Part shown: piece after piece, positions 8,797-19,467 of the stretch
Layout: every line of letters begins with the position of its first letter
Position numbering within the stretch: the first letter of the stretch is position 1
Origin: Halomonas campaniensis
GTDB taxonomy: Bacteria; Pseudomonadota; Gammaproteobacteria; Pseudomonadales; Halomonadaceae
Length of the DNA: 64,000 bases
NCBI RefSeq assembly: GCF_002211105.1
Contig: NZ_JPUA01000003.1
Coordinates: 140,687 to 204,686, forward strand
Direction of reading: 5' to 3'
The notes under the pieces: model-generated
The model's database searches: none
Told to the model about the DNA's origin: nothing
Seen by the model: the letters and a program-made list of their open reading frames with translations, nothing else
Made by a program: the position numbers and the translations under genes

Positions 8797-9693
8797 ATGA
8801 TTAATAATCGATCCCTGCTGATTGTTGGTGGTCTGGCTGCCGTGGCGTGGCTGGCAAGCAACACTCTGTACGTGGTAGACGAAACCGAGCGAGCCGTTAA
8901 GCTGCGCTTTGGTGAAGTCATTGAAGAGAATATTCAGCCTGGCTTGCACGCTAAAGTGCCGATCGCGCAAACGATCCGTAAGTTTGATGTTCGTCTCCTA
9001 ACGCTGGACACCGAGACCAGCCGTTACCTGACTCTTGAGCAAAAAGCGGTCATAGTCGACTCCTACGTTAAGTGGCAGGTGGTCAATCCTACCCGCTACT
9101 ACGAGGCAACGGCGGGTGATGAGTTGATGGCCATTCGCCTGATACAACCGCGGGTGGATGAGAGCCTGCGTAACGAGTTTGGTCGCTTGAATCTTCAGGA
9201 AATTATCGCTGAACGTCGTGATGACCTGATGACAGGCCCCACAGAAGAGCTTGACGAGCTGATGCGTGAAGAGCTCGGGGTCGCCATTCGCGATATTCGT
9301 ATCAAGCGCATCGATTTGCCTGAAGACGTATCAGCCGCTGTTTTTGAGCGGATGCGCTCCGAGCGTGAGCGTGAAGCCCGTGAGTGGCGTGCTCAGGGGC
9401 AGGAAGAGGCTGAACGTATTCGCGCCAATGCGGATCGCCGTCGCCAGGTACTGCTTGCTCAGGCCAATGAGCGCTCCGAAACCCTGCGCGGTGAAGGTGA
9501 TGCCCAAGCCGCTGCGATTTTCTCAGAAGCGTATGGTCAGAATCAGGAGTTCTTCTCTTTCTGGCGTAGTCTCAATGCCTATAGCGAAAGCTTTGCCGAC
9601 GATGGCAATCTGATGGTGCTGGAGCCCAGTAGCGATTTCTTCCGCTATTTGCGTAATCCTGCTCCAGAAGGTAATGAAAGCGACAGCGAGTAA
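8797..9693 (+). CDS. hflC: FtsH-associated membrane protease regulator HflC
   Basis: HflC is the second SPFH subunit of the HflKC cage regulating FtsH. It has an N-terminal membrane anchor (about 5-22), then the band-7 domain starting NTLYVVDETERAVKLRFGE, and a long charged helix (ERMRSEREREAREWRAQG and onward) typical of the assembled cage wall. The length of 298 residues fits the family. It directly abuts hflK. A strong intrinsic terminator follows 84 bases after the stop, closing this transcription unit before hisZ. Confidence 0.96.
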   Translation: MINNRSLLIVGGLAAVAWLASNTLYVVDETERAVKLRFGEVIEENIQPGLHAKVPIAQTIRKFDVRLLTLDTETSRYLTLEQKAVIVDSYVKWQVVNPTRYYEATAGDELMAIRLIQPRVDESLRNEFGRLNLQEIIAERRDDLMTGPTEELDELMREELGVAIRDIRIKRIDLPEDVSAAVFERMRSEREREAREWRAQGQEEAERIRANADRRRQVLLAQANERSETLRGEGDAQAAAIFSEAYGQNQEFFSFWRSLNAYSESFADDGNLMVLEPSSDFFRYLRNPAPEGNESDSE

Positions 9694-9777
9694 GGCGTTT
9701 TTTGCGGGTGTTCCTCGTCTCGCCATTCCTATGGCCAGGCGGGGTTCACCCGGCCAATAAACGTGATAGAATTCATT

Positions 9778-9801
9778 AACCGGGCGTCGCCCGGTTTTTT
9801 T
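9778..9801 (+). terminator. Intrinsic terminator after hflC
   Basis: The hairpin AACCGGGC-GTC-GCCCGGTT with a run of T residues to 9801 is a classical rho-independent terminator. It ends the hfq-hflXKC unit and separates it from hisZ. It also argues against any hisZ start upstream of 9893, since earlier in-frame starts fall inside or beside this hairpin. Confidence 0.85.
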
Positions 9802-9892
9802 GTGGCCCTTGTTTAACGCTAATGTCGCCAATGACCATGCGACGTTACTGATTGAATGTGCTGGGCCTTCATCGTCTTGCAGGACTGTTCAC

Positions 9893-12384
<2,492 letters not shown>

Positions 12385-12434
12385 GAGCGGTTAGCGCGCT
12401 GGTCACTGTTAGTGAGCAGATGAGTAGATGAATC

Positions 12435-12461
12435 AAAAGGGGCAACTTAGTTGCCCCTTTT
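12435..12461. terminator. Bidirectional intrinsic terminator between purA and cobO
   Basis: A perfect 12 bp inverted repeat (AAAAGGGGCAAC, loop TTA, GTTGCCCCTTTT) lies between the convergent purA and cobO genes. The A/T flanks give a U-run on transcripts from either strand, so it should terminate both. Confidence 0.85.
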
Positions 12462-12478
12462 GCGTAGATGGTGGGTAT

Positions 12479-13078
12479 TTAAAAGTCGATCCCGCGGCGT
12501 GCCTTAAGGCCATTGTTGAAGGCATGGCGCACTTCCTGCATTTCGGTCACCGTATCGGCCATGGCAACGAGTTCGCGGTGAGCGTTGCGGCCGGTAATAA
12601 TCACTGTCTGCTCAACAGGGCGATTCTCCAGCGCCCGTTTAACGGTTTCTATCTCCAGATAGCCAAATTTGAGCATATAGGTGATTTCGTCGAGTACCAC
12701 CAGATAGGTGGCTGGATCCGCGAGCATACGCTCAGCCTCTTTCCATACGGCTTGGCAGGCGTCGGTGTCCGCTTGTCGATTTTGCGTATCCCAGGTGAAG
12801 CCGGTCGCCATGATAGCCACCTCTAGATTGGTATCTTCTTCCAACCGATTGCGCTCGCCGCACTCCCACAGTCCTTTGATAAACTGCACCACGCCTACTT
12901 TATAGCCATAGCCCAAAGCGCGGGTGACCGTGCCCCAGGCAGCGGTTGTTTTACCTTTTCCGTTCCCGGTGTTAACAATGATGAGGCCCCGTTGCTCGTT
13001 GGCACTGGCGACTTTCTCCTCTACGCGCGCTTTGAGCTTCTCCATAGAGGCTTTGTGGCGGGTGTCGCGGTCACTCAT
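12479..13078 (-). CDS. cobO: Corrinoid (cob(I)yrinic acid a,c-diamide) adenosyltransferase
   Basis: This CobO/BtuR/CobA-family enzyme transfers the 5'-deoxyadenosyl group from ATP to cob(I)alamin or precursors, making the coenzyme form of B12. The unusual P-loop GNGKGKTTAA lies near residues 38-47, followed by GYGYKVGVVQFIKG and the VVLDEITYML Walker-B-like strand, all diagnostic. At 199 residues it is a normal size. CAGGAGAT precedes the ATG. No other cobalamin gene is in the window and I saw no B12 riboswitch in the 237-base upstream region, so it may serve salvage of imported corrinoid. It converges with purA. Confidence 0.94.
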   Translation of the reverse strand: MSDRDTRHKASMEKLKARVEEKVASANEQRGLIIVNTGNGKGKTTAAWGTVTRALGYGYKVGVVQFIKGLWECGERNRLEEDTNLEVAIMATGFTWDTQNRQADTDACQAVWKEAERMLADPATYLVVLDEITYMLKFGYLEIETVKRALENRPVEQTVIITGRNAHRELVAMADTVTEMQEVRHAFNNGLKARRGIDF

Positions 13079-13315
13079 GGTATCTCCTGATAAAAGACAG
13101 TAGTCACTGTTATAAACCGCTAGCCTAAGCTATCAGCAAAGGGTTGAACATCTTTACGGTTGCCCTTGGAGATAATTTTTGTATAGATATTTTCCCAGTT
13201 TCGTGAACCTTTGTCTTAATAATTCATTCCCAAAATCAACAAACAACAACAGAATTGGCCCCTAGGGGGCTGGCTGCTCTAGAATAGGGGGTCATGTCTT
13301 GCCAGGAATTACACC

Positions 13316-13801
13316 ATGCCCTCATTTGATATTGTCTCAGAGTTCGATAAGCACGAAGGCGCTAACGCCGTGGATCAAGCCAACCGAGAAGTGCAGTCGC
13401 GGTTTGATTTTAAGGGGGTCGACGCCAGCTTTACCCTTGAAGGCGACAAAGTACAGCTAGAAGCGGAAGTTGATTTCCAGCTTAAGCAGATGCTCGATGT
13501 ACTGCGCGCCCGGCTCATTGCTAGGGGCATCGATGCCCGCTGTATGGATATTCAAGACCCGGTACTCTCCGGGGTTAAGGCGCGCCAGGAAGTCGCTCTC
13601 AAGGAGGGGCTGGATGCGGCGGAAGCCAAAGACATCGTCAAGCGCATCAAAGCCAGCAAGCTCAAAGTGCAGACGCAAATTCAGGGTGAGAAGGTGCGTG
13701 TCACGGGGAAAAAGCGCGACGATTTACAAGCTGTCATGGCGTTGCTGCGCGGCGAAGAGGGGCCGGATCTTCCGCTCCAGTTTGATAACTTCCGCGACTA
13801 G
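13316..13801 (+). CDS. yajQ: YajQ-family nucleotide-binding protein (UPF0234)
   Basis: YajQ-family proteins are small two-domain RRM-like proteins reported to bind nucleotides, including cyclic di-GMP in Xanthomonas; their general role is unsettled. The product has 161 residues and starts [20 protein letters not shown]. It contains the hallmark SRFDFKG near residue 28 and [16 protein letters not shown] and [12 protein letters not shown] segments in the second half. A TAGAAT hexamer at 13280-13285 could be a -10 element, but its only -35 candidate is 19 bases away. It is transcribed divergently from cobO and is probably a single-gene unit. Confidence 0.93.
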   Translation: MPSFDIVSEFDKHEGANAVDQANREVQSRFDFKGVDASFTLEGDKVQLEAEVDFQLKQMLDVLRARLIARGIDARCMDIQDPVLSGVKARQEVALKEGLDAAEAKDIVKRIKASKLKVQTQIQGEKVRVTGKKRDDLQAVMALLRGEEGPDLPLQFDNFRD

Positions 13802-13867
13802 CCCGTGGTAGTTAATCTTCGAACATTTTAATTATGTAATATTCGTTTTATACAGGAGTCACGCACT

Positions 13868-16498
13868 ATGTCTGATCCGCAGCCGGTTTATTTAAGCGAT
13901 TACCAGCCACCCGCTTATCGGGTAACTCATACCGAGCTGACGTTTGATCTTGACCCCGCCGCGACCCGTGTGAAAGCGCGACTGTTGATGGAGCGGCACT
14001 CAGAGGCTGCCCCTGATGCACCGCTTGTCTTGAATGGCGAGCACCTAAAACTGATCTCCCTGGCGATCGATGCAACGCCGCTGGATGCCGCTGCCTATGA
14101 ACTAGATGATGAAGGCCTGCGTATCGCGCAAGTGCCGGAGCGCTTTGTGTTGGAGAGCGAGGTGGAGATCGCCCCGCAGGAGAATACGGCGTTAGAGGGG
14201 CTGTACCAATCCAACGCTATGTACTGCACCCAGTGCGAAGCCGAGGGTTTTCGGCGGATTACCTTTTACCCTGACCGCCCGGACGTCATGGCGACCTTTA
14301 AGGTCACCGTGATTGGGGATCAGCAGCACGAGCCGATTTTGCTCGCTAACGGTAACCCGATCGAGCGCGGGGAGCTGGAGGGCGGTCGTCATTTTGTTAC
14401 CTGGGAAGATCCACACCCCAAGCCCTGCTACCTGTTCGCCCTGGTGGCAGGCAACCTGCATAGCGTAGAGGATCACTTCACCACCATGAGCGGGCGGGAT
14501 GTCACGCTGCAGATTTGGGTGGAAAAAGAGAACCTGGATAAAACCGAGCATGCCATGGCCTCGTTAAAGCGCGCCATGGCGTGGGACGAGCAGGCATACG
14601 GCCGTGAGTACGACCTGGATCTGTTTATGATCGTGGCCGTCAATGACTTCAATATGGGGGCGATGGAGAATAAAGGGCTTAATATTTTCAACTCCGCCGC
14701 GGTATTGACCCACCCCCAGACCGCCACCGATGCAGCGTTCCAAAACGTAGAAGGCATAGTCGCCCACGAATACTTTCACAACTGGTCGGGCAATCGTGTT
14801 ACCTGCCGCGACTGGTTCCAGCTCTCGCTCAAAGAGGGCTTTACCGTCTTTCGCGACCAGTGCTTCTCGGCGGATACCAACTCTGCGCCGGTTAAGCGGA
14901 TACAGGATGTCTCCTTTTTCCGCACCGCCCAGTTTGCCGAAGATGCTGGGCCCACGGCGCACCCGATTCGTCCCGACCACTATATTGAAATTACCAACTT
15001 CTACACCCTGACGATTTACGAGAAAGGGGCTGAAGTCGTCCGTATGCTGCGTAATTTGGTGGGAGAGGAGAGTTTTCGTCGCGGTTCCGATCTCTACTTT
15101 GAGCGCTTCGATGGCCAAGCGGTGACCATTGAAGACTTTGTCGGCTGTATGGCAGACGCTTCCGGTGAAGACTTCAGCCAGTTTATGCGCTGGTACTCCC
15201 AGGCGGGAACCCCAGATATCGACGCCCATGGTGAGTACGATTACGTGCAGGGTGAGTACCACTTAACGCTGCGTCAGCGAACGCCTGCAACACCGGGCCA
15301 GCCAGATAAGCTGCCGCTGCATATTCCGGTGCGCATGGGATTGGTGGGTACCAAATCCGGCCAGGATCTTACCCTGACGCTCAATGGTGAAAAGATCGGT
15401 AAAGATGCGGTGATTCATCTGCGCGAAGATGAGCAGACCTTTGTGTTCACTGATGTGGCTGAAGCGCCGGTGCCCTCTTTGTTGCGCGAATTTTCCGCCC
15501 CGGTGAAGCTGCATTACCCCTACTCCAGGGAAGATCTCGCCTTCTTGTTGACCCACGACAGCGATGGTTTCAACCGCTGGGATGCTGGTCAGCGATTGGC
15601 GCTGTTGGCCCTGGATGACCTGATTGCCGCTCACCGGAATGGCGTGGAAAAGGTCATGGATAGCCGCGTCGTGGATGCCTTTAAAGCGTTGCTTAATGGG
15701 CCAATGAACGATAAAGCAGTGCTGGCAGAGATGCTGACGCTGCCCTCCGAGGCGTATATCGCCGAGCAACAGCCTATCGTTGATGTGGATGCCATTCACG
15801 CGGCCCGGGAGTTTGTGCGTCAGTCGTTAGCCATGGCGCTGCGCGATGAGTTTCTCGCCATCTACGAAGCCAATATGTCAGACGAAGCGTACGCGCCGAC
15901 GCCGGAGCAAATAGCTCAGCGCAGTCTGAAAAACGTGGCGCTGGCTTATCTGATGTCGATTGAAGATGAGCAGGGCCTGGCGCTGTGTGAAGCGCAATTC
16001 GCCGCCGACCACAATATGACCGATGTGCGTCAAGCGCTTACCCTGCTTGTGCACAGTGATCGCGATGATTTGGCCTCGCCAGCACTCAAAGCCTTCGGTG
16101 AGAAGTGGGCCCATGACCCGCTGGTGATGGATCAGTGGTTCACTGTCCAGGTATCGCGCCCTCAGCCAGATGTGCTTGAGCGGGTGAAGTACCTAATGCA
16201 GCATCCTGCATTCTCACTTAAAAACCCCAATCGAGTCCGTGCGCTGGTCGGCGCCTTTGCTCAGAACCGGGTCAATTTTCACCGTTTGGATGGCCTGGGC
16301 TACCAACTGCTGGCTGACGTGGTCATCGAACTCAATCGGCTTAACCCGGAAATTGCTGCGCGGCTGATTACACCATTAACCCGCTGGCAGCGCTTTGATG
16401 AAACCCGTCAAGCATTGATGCGGTCGGAGCTTGAGCGGATTAAGGCGCAGCCCCTCTCTTCAAATGTTTACGAGGTGGTCGAGAAGGCATTGGCATAA
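13868..16498 (+). CDS. pepN: Aminopeptidase N (M1 family)
   Basis: PepN is the major cytoplasmic zinc aminopeptidase removing N-terminal residues from peptides made by ATP-dependent proteases. The exopeptidase motif GAMEN is at residues 264-268 and the zinc site HEYFH at 300-304 with the distal ligand E323, so the active site is complete. Domain order (N-terminal saddle, thermolysin-like core, beta domain, C-terminal helical domain of about 330 residues) and the 876-residue length fit E. coli PepN. The start ATG follows CAGGAGTC. It stands between yajQ and the lipid kinase, all on the plus strand. Confidence 0.96.
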   Translation: MSDPQPVYLSDYQPPAYRVTHTELTFDLDPAATRVKARLLMERHSEAAPDAPLVLNGEHLKLISLAIDATPLDAAAYELDDEGLRIAQVPERFVLESEVEIAPQENTALEGLYQSNAMYCTQCEAEGFRRITFYPDRPDVMATFKVTVIGDQQHEPILLANGNPIERGELEGGRHFVTWEDPHPKPCYLFALVAGNLHSVEDHFTTMSGRDVTLQIWVEKENLDKTEHAMASLKRAMAWDEQAYGREYDLDLFMIVAVNDFNMGAMENKGLNIFNSAAVLTHPQTATDAAFQNVEGIVAHEYFHNWSGNRVTCRDWFQLSLKEGFTVFRDQCFSADTNSAPVKRIQDVSFFRTAQFAEDAGPTAHPIRPDHYIEITNFYTLTIYEKGAEVVRMLRNLVGEESFRRGSDLYFERFDGQAVTIEDFVGCMADASGEDFSQFMRWYSQAGTPDIDAHGEYDYVQGEYHLTLRQRTPATPGQPDKLPLHIPVRMGLVGTKSGQDLTLTLNGEKIGKDAVIHLREDEQTFVFTDVAEAPVPSLLREFSAPVKLHYPYSREDLAFLLTHDSDGFNRWDAGQRLALLALDDLIAAHRNGVEKVMDSRVVDAFKALLNGPMNDKAVLAEMLTLPSEAYIAEQQPIVDVDAIHAAREFVRQSLAMALRDEFLAIYEANMSDEAYAPTPEQIAQRSLKNVALAYLMSIEDEQGLALCEAQFAADHNMTDVRQALTLLVHSDRDDLASPALKAFGEKWAHDPLVMDQWFTVQVSRPQPDVLERVKYLMQHPAFSLKNPNRVRALVGAFAQNRVNFHRLDGLGYQLLADVVIELNRLNPEIAARLITPLTRWQRFDETRQALMRSELERIKAQPLSSNVYEVVEKALA

Positions 16499-16542
16499 GG
16501 TATTGCTATTAAACGTGTATTCTAAGGAAAGGAATAACAACA

Positions 16543-17502
16543 GTGACAGACTCTCAGCAACACTATTTACTGATTATCAATGGTAAATCCGCCGGTAATC
16601 CGGCATTGCGTGAAGCAGTCGATGAACAGCGCCGGGCAGGGATGCTGATTACTGTTCGCGCTACCTGGGAAGGGGGCGACGCTGCTGATATTGCTGAGCA
16701 CTCTAATGCTATGGGTATTACCCATGTAATTGCCTGCGGGGGCGACGGCACCGTCAGTGAAGTGATGAACGGGCTGATGCGTTTGCCCCATGACCAACGG
16801 CCTGTGTTGGGCGTTGTGCCCCTTGGCAGTGCCAATGACTTTGCTACTTCCGTTGGTTTGCCGCTGGAGCCAGCGGCCGCTCTGGCCGCTGCTCGGGAGT
16901 TAAGCGCCTATCCCATTGATGTCGTGCGCGTCACTGCAGGCACTGGAGGCGAAACTACCACCAGCTACTATATCAATATGACGACCGGTGGGTTTGGCGC
17001 TGAAGTGACGTCATCAACACCCAAAACCTTAAAGCGGCTGCTGGGGGGCGGGGCCTATTCAGTGATGGGGGCGCTAAAAGCTTGGCGCCACCGCAGCTAC
17101 CGCGGCACGCTCCATTGGGATGAAAAAGAGGAGAACGCGTCGCTACTGCTCCTGGCGCTGGGCAATGGCCGCCAATCAGGTGGTGGGCAGGTATTGTCAC
17201 CACGTGCCAAGCTGGACGATGGCCGTTTGGACGTACTGTTGGTGAAAGACTTTCGGTCGGTAACCGAGCTGACCAAGCTGATTAGCGAGCTGCAAAGTTT
17301 TCCTTATGATGGGCGGTTTGTGCGCTATTTCACCACGACCCAACTGAGGTTAACCACCCAGGAGAAGGATTCGCCATGGCCACTCACGCTGGATGGCGAG
17401 GCGCGCTACTACGATCAGTTCTGCGCGGAAGTCGTGCCCCTCGCGCTACGTGTGCTACTACCTGAGGAGTGCCCGCTGCTCTCCTCGACCAGTCAACCTT
17501 AG
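16543..17502 (+). CDS. yegS: Lipid kinase, YegS/DgkB family
   Basis: This belongs to the diacylglycerol-kinase-catalytic-domain family; YegS of E. coli phosphorylates lipids such as phosphatidylglycerol in vitro. The nucleotide motif GGDGTVSEVMNGL is at about 66-78, followed by PLGSANDFA (the usual form is GTxNDFA). A C-terminal beta-sandwich lipid-binding half has GNGRQSGGGQVLSPRAKLDDGRLDV. The start is GTG at 16543 with AAGGAAAGG upstream. At 319 residues it is slightly longer than E. coli YegS (299). The true substrate is not visible from sequence. Confidence 0.9.
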   Translation: MTDSQQHYLLIINGKSAGNPALREAVDEQRRAGMLITVRATWEGGDAADIAEHSNAMGITHVIACGGDGTVSEVMNGLMRLPHDQRPVLGVVPLGSANDFATSVGLPLEPAAALAAARELSAYPIDVVRVTAGTGGETTTSYYINMTTGGFGAEVTSSTPKTLKRLLGGGAYSVMGALKAWRHRSYRGTLHWDEKEENASLLLLALGNGRQSGGGQVLSPRAKLDDGRLDVLLVKDFRSVTELTKLISELQSFPYDGRFVRYFTTTQLRLTTQEKDSPWPLTLDGEARYYDQFCAEVVPLALRVLLPEECPLLSSTSQP

Positions 17503-17564
17503 CTCTGATGACGACTGATTTAACCATGGCCCAGATTTTTAACGTTATATAGGAGAAGAACCCA

Positions 17565-18365
17565 ATGGCAAATCGCGTGTGGATACCCGCATTCGCCGCC
17601 GTGGCACTACTGTTGAGTGCCTGCGGTGATTCCCAGGAAGATCCCACCGTGACAACCGATGATAATTCTGCGGTGACGGATGAAGCAACGACCCGGGAGG
17701 AGGGGGCTGGCGCAGAAGAGGCGCCGGAGGCGGCTGAAAATTCAGCAGATATATCCACGCCCGAAGAGGTAGAGGATGATATTGAAGCACGTCAAGCCGC
17801 TGAAGAACTTGAACGAGCGGAAGCGCTAGAGAGTGACACTCAGCCTGACGACACCTCATCCAGTGACGTTGCAACGGCTGGCGGTGAAGAGGTTGAAGCC
17901 GGAGAAGATACGCTGGCCGCTAATCCTGAAGATGTACTCGATGAAGAGAGTGCAATGCCAGGTGAGGCTACCCGCTCGGACGTGGATGACATTATTGCTG
18001 AAACCGAACGCCGTTTTGAAGAAGCCGAACAGCGGTTAGAGGAGCAGTTTCAGGAGGTGGAGCAGCAGTCGCCGACCTTGGAGCCGATGGAAAGTGAGGA
18101 CGTTTCGCCCAGTTGGGACACCGAAAGCAGTTTGCCAGAGCGGACGCCGTTGCAAGATGATCGCGAGGCAACCGATGTTGACGCCTTGATTGAGGATACC
18201 GAACGCCGCTTTGAAGAGGCACAACAGCGGCTCGAAGAGCAGTTTCAAGAGCTGGAAAATCGAGAGGCCGAGAGTGGCGCGGTAGTTGAGCCATCAGGCG
18301 AGCTTGATAGCAGAGCAGATAGCCAGGAAGCCGACGGTGCCGGTGAGCCTCAGAGTGAGAGGTAA
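17565..18365 (+). CDS. Uncharacterised acidic lipoprotein with duplicated helical segment
   Basis: I do not recognise a named family. The product has 266 residues: a signal peptide with a clear lipobox (LLSAC, cysteine 20) and then a very acidic, Glu/Asp/Ala/Thr/Ser-rich chain. Residue +2 after the cysteine is glycine, so outer-membrane sorting by Lol is likely. Two near-identical 30-residue segments, residues 139-168 and 204-233, each contain the core ETERRFEEA or DTERRFEEA then QRLEEQFQE; they are predicted amphipathic helices or coiled coils. The DNA copies (17979-18068, 18174-18263) are diverged, so the duplication is not recent. The rest looks disordered. GGAGAAG precedes the ATG. Its role is unknown; a periplasmic spacer or scaffold is only a guess. 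Confidence 0.85.
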   Translation: MANRVWIPAFAAVALLLSACGDSQEDPTVTTDDNSAVTDEATTREEGAGAEEAPEAAENSADISTPEEVEDDIEARQAAEELERAEALESDTQPDDTSSSDVATAGGEEVEAGEDTLAANPEDVLDEESAMPGEATRSDVDDIIAETERRFEEAEQRLEEQFQEVEQQSPTLEPMESEDVSPSWDTESSLPERTPLQDDREATDVDALIEDTERRFEEAQQRLEEQFQELENREAESGAVVEPSGELDSRADSQEADGAGEPQSER

Positions 18366-18392
18366 CGCTTTGGGTAATTACCGTTAGGCAAT

Positions 18393-18419
18393 AAAAAAGG
18401 CCCGCGTTTGCGGGCCTTT
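18393..18419. terminator. Intrinsic terminator between the lipoprotein gene and the cold-shock gene
   Basis: The hairpin AAAGGCCCGC-GTTT-GCGGGCCTTT lies between convergent genes. On the minus strand it is followed by six T residues, making it a strong terminator for the cold-shock gene. On the plus strand the T run is short (TTT), so it may work less well for the lipoprotein gene. Confidence 0.85.
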
Positions 18420-18435
18420 GTCCATCCGTTAGCAA

Positions 18436-18639
18436 TTAAGCTGGGCGGATGTTGGAAGCCTGAAGGCCTTTTTTACCCTGAGTCACTTCAAAGCTGACTT
18501 TTTGACCATCTTGCAGGGTCTTGAAGCCTTCAGCTTGAATTTCGGAGAAGTGGGCGAACAGATCGTCTCCGCCGTCATCAGGAGAGATGAAGCCGAAGCC
18601 TTTAGTGTCGTTGAACCACTTAACAGTGCCAGTTGCCAT
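18436..18639 (-). CDS. Cold-shock domain protein (CspA family)
   Basis: This is a 67-residue single-stranded nucleic-acid-binding protein consisting of one five-stranded cold-shock domain. The RNP1 motif KGFGFI is at 13-18 and the RNP2-like DLFAHFS follows near 26-32. Proteins of this family melt mRNA structure, often at low temperature or in stationary phase; the sequence alone does not say which paralogue this is. AAGGAAAT precedes the ATG. The 133-base region to the divergent LysE gene would carry its promoter and leader. A strong terminator follows. Confidence 0.96.
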   Translation of the reverse strand: MATGTVKWFNDTKGFGFISPDDGGDDLFAHFSEIQAEGFKTLQDGQKVSFEVTQGKKGLQASNIRPA

Positions 18640-18772
18640 TTTCTATTTCCTTAACGTGCTTAGTAATCACGGGCAACTCAATTGTTCACCCGCTACAATT
18701 ACTCTAGATGTAAACACGGCTGTCGTCCAGCGACATTCCTAAGATTTTTTATTTCGTTGCGAGCAGGCTTAA

Positions 18773-19429
18773 ATGATCGAGTTGGGTTTTATTGATGCGC
18801 AGTTTATTTCCTTTTTGGTGGCGATCACGCTGTTAACGATCAGTCCCGGTGTCGATACGCTGCTGGTGATTCGTAACACGGCGCGCGGAGGTATCCGTGA
18901 TGGCGTCACCACGAGTTTAGCTATTTGCTGCGGCCTGTTTGTTCATGCCACGATTTCTGCGCTGGGGATCTCGCTGATCCTGCTGCAATCGGCCTGGGCG
19001 TTCCATATGCTGAAGCTGGTGGGAGCGGGTTATCTCATCTGGCTGGGCATTACCAGCTTGTTAGCGGCGCGGCGGGGGCAGCCGCTGCCTATTAATGGAA
19101 TGCTACAAGGTATGCCGACCGTTTCACGCTGGCAGCCGGTCAAAGAGGGCTTTTTGTCCAATGTGTTGAACCCCAAAACCGTGGTGTTCTACATGGCCTT
19201 TTTGCCTCAGTTCATCGCTCCCGGCGACCCTGCTTTACTGAAATCGCTATGGCTGGCGGGGGTGCACTTTATCATCGCTAATATCTGGCAAATCAGTGTA
19301 GTGATGATGGTGGGGAGCGCCGGCAAATGGTTGGCTAACGCACGTTTTGCGCAAGTGCTTAATGCCGCGACAGGCAGTGTATTGGTGGTGTTTGGTATTC
19401 GGTTGGCATTAACACAACGCCCGGTATAA
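18773..19429 (+). CDS. LysE/RhtB-family amino-acid exporter
   Basis: This is a 218-residue inner-membrane protein with about six hydrophobic segments. The N-terminal SPGVDTLLVIRNTARGGIRDGVTTSLAICCG block is the family signature (usually PGP in the first part), and NPKTVVFYMAFLPQFI is the conserved central motif. Members export amino acids such as homoserine, threonine or lysine; the substrate cannot be assigned here. No SD of note is seen just before the ATG (GCTTAA), so initiation may be weak. It is divergent from the cold-shock gene and convergent with slt. Confidence 0.9.
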   Translation: MIELGFIDAQFISFLVAITLLTISPGVDTLLVIRNTARGGIRDGVTTSLAICCGLFVHATISALGISLILLQSAWAFHMLKLVGAGYLIWLGITSLLAARRGQPLPINGMLQGMPTVSRWQPVKEGFLSNVLNPKTVVFYMAFLPQFIAPGDPALLKSLWLAGVHFIIANIWQISVVMMVGSAGKWLANARFAQVLNAATGSVLVVFGIRLALTQRPV

Positions 19430-19444
19430 ACCGGGCGTTGGTGT
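19412..19444. terminator. Stem-loop spanning the LysE-family gene stop codon
   Basis: An 11 bp inverted repeat (19415-19425 with 19430-19440) extends by three more pairs after a one-base bulge. The TAA stop of the exporter gene lies in the four-base loop. There is no good T run on either strand, so it may be an mRNA 3' end stabiliser or a rho-assisted terminator shared by the convergent exporter and slt genes. Confidence 0.5.
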
Positions 19445-19467
19445 CAATCTAAAGCAGAGGATGCGGT

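Noticed and set aside
9800-9892. N-terminal extension of hisZ from a TTG at 9800
   Set aside because: The TTG lies in the T run of the hflC terminator and the added residues are unlike HisZ; the ATG at 9893 has a ribosome site.
12428-12826. A plus-strand open frame starting in the purA-cobO terminator
   Set aside because: It runs antisense through cobO, which carries diagnostic motifs; the start lies within the terminator hairpin.
13079-13315. Possible B12 riboswitch upstream of cobO
   Set aside because: No B12-box-like conserved core was seen by eye on the minus strand; a covariance-model search would settle it.
14564-15262. A 232-codon minus-strand open frame inside pepN
   Set aside because: It mirrors the pepN active-site region on the opposite strand and has no family sequence or ribosome site.
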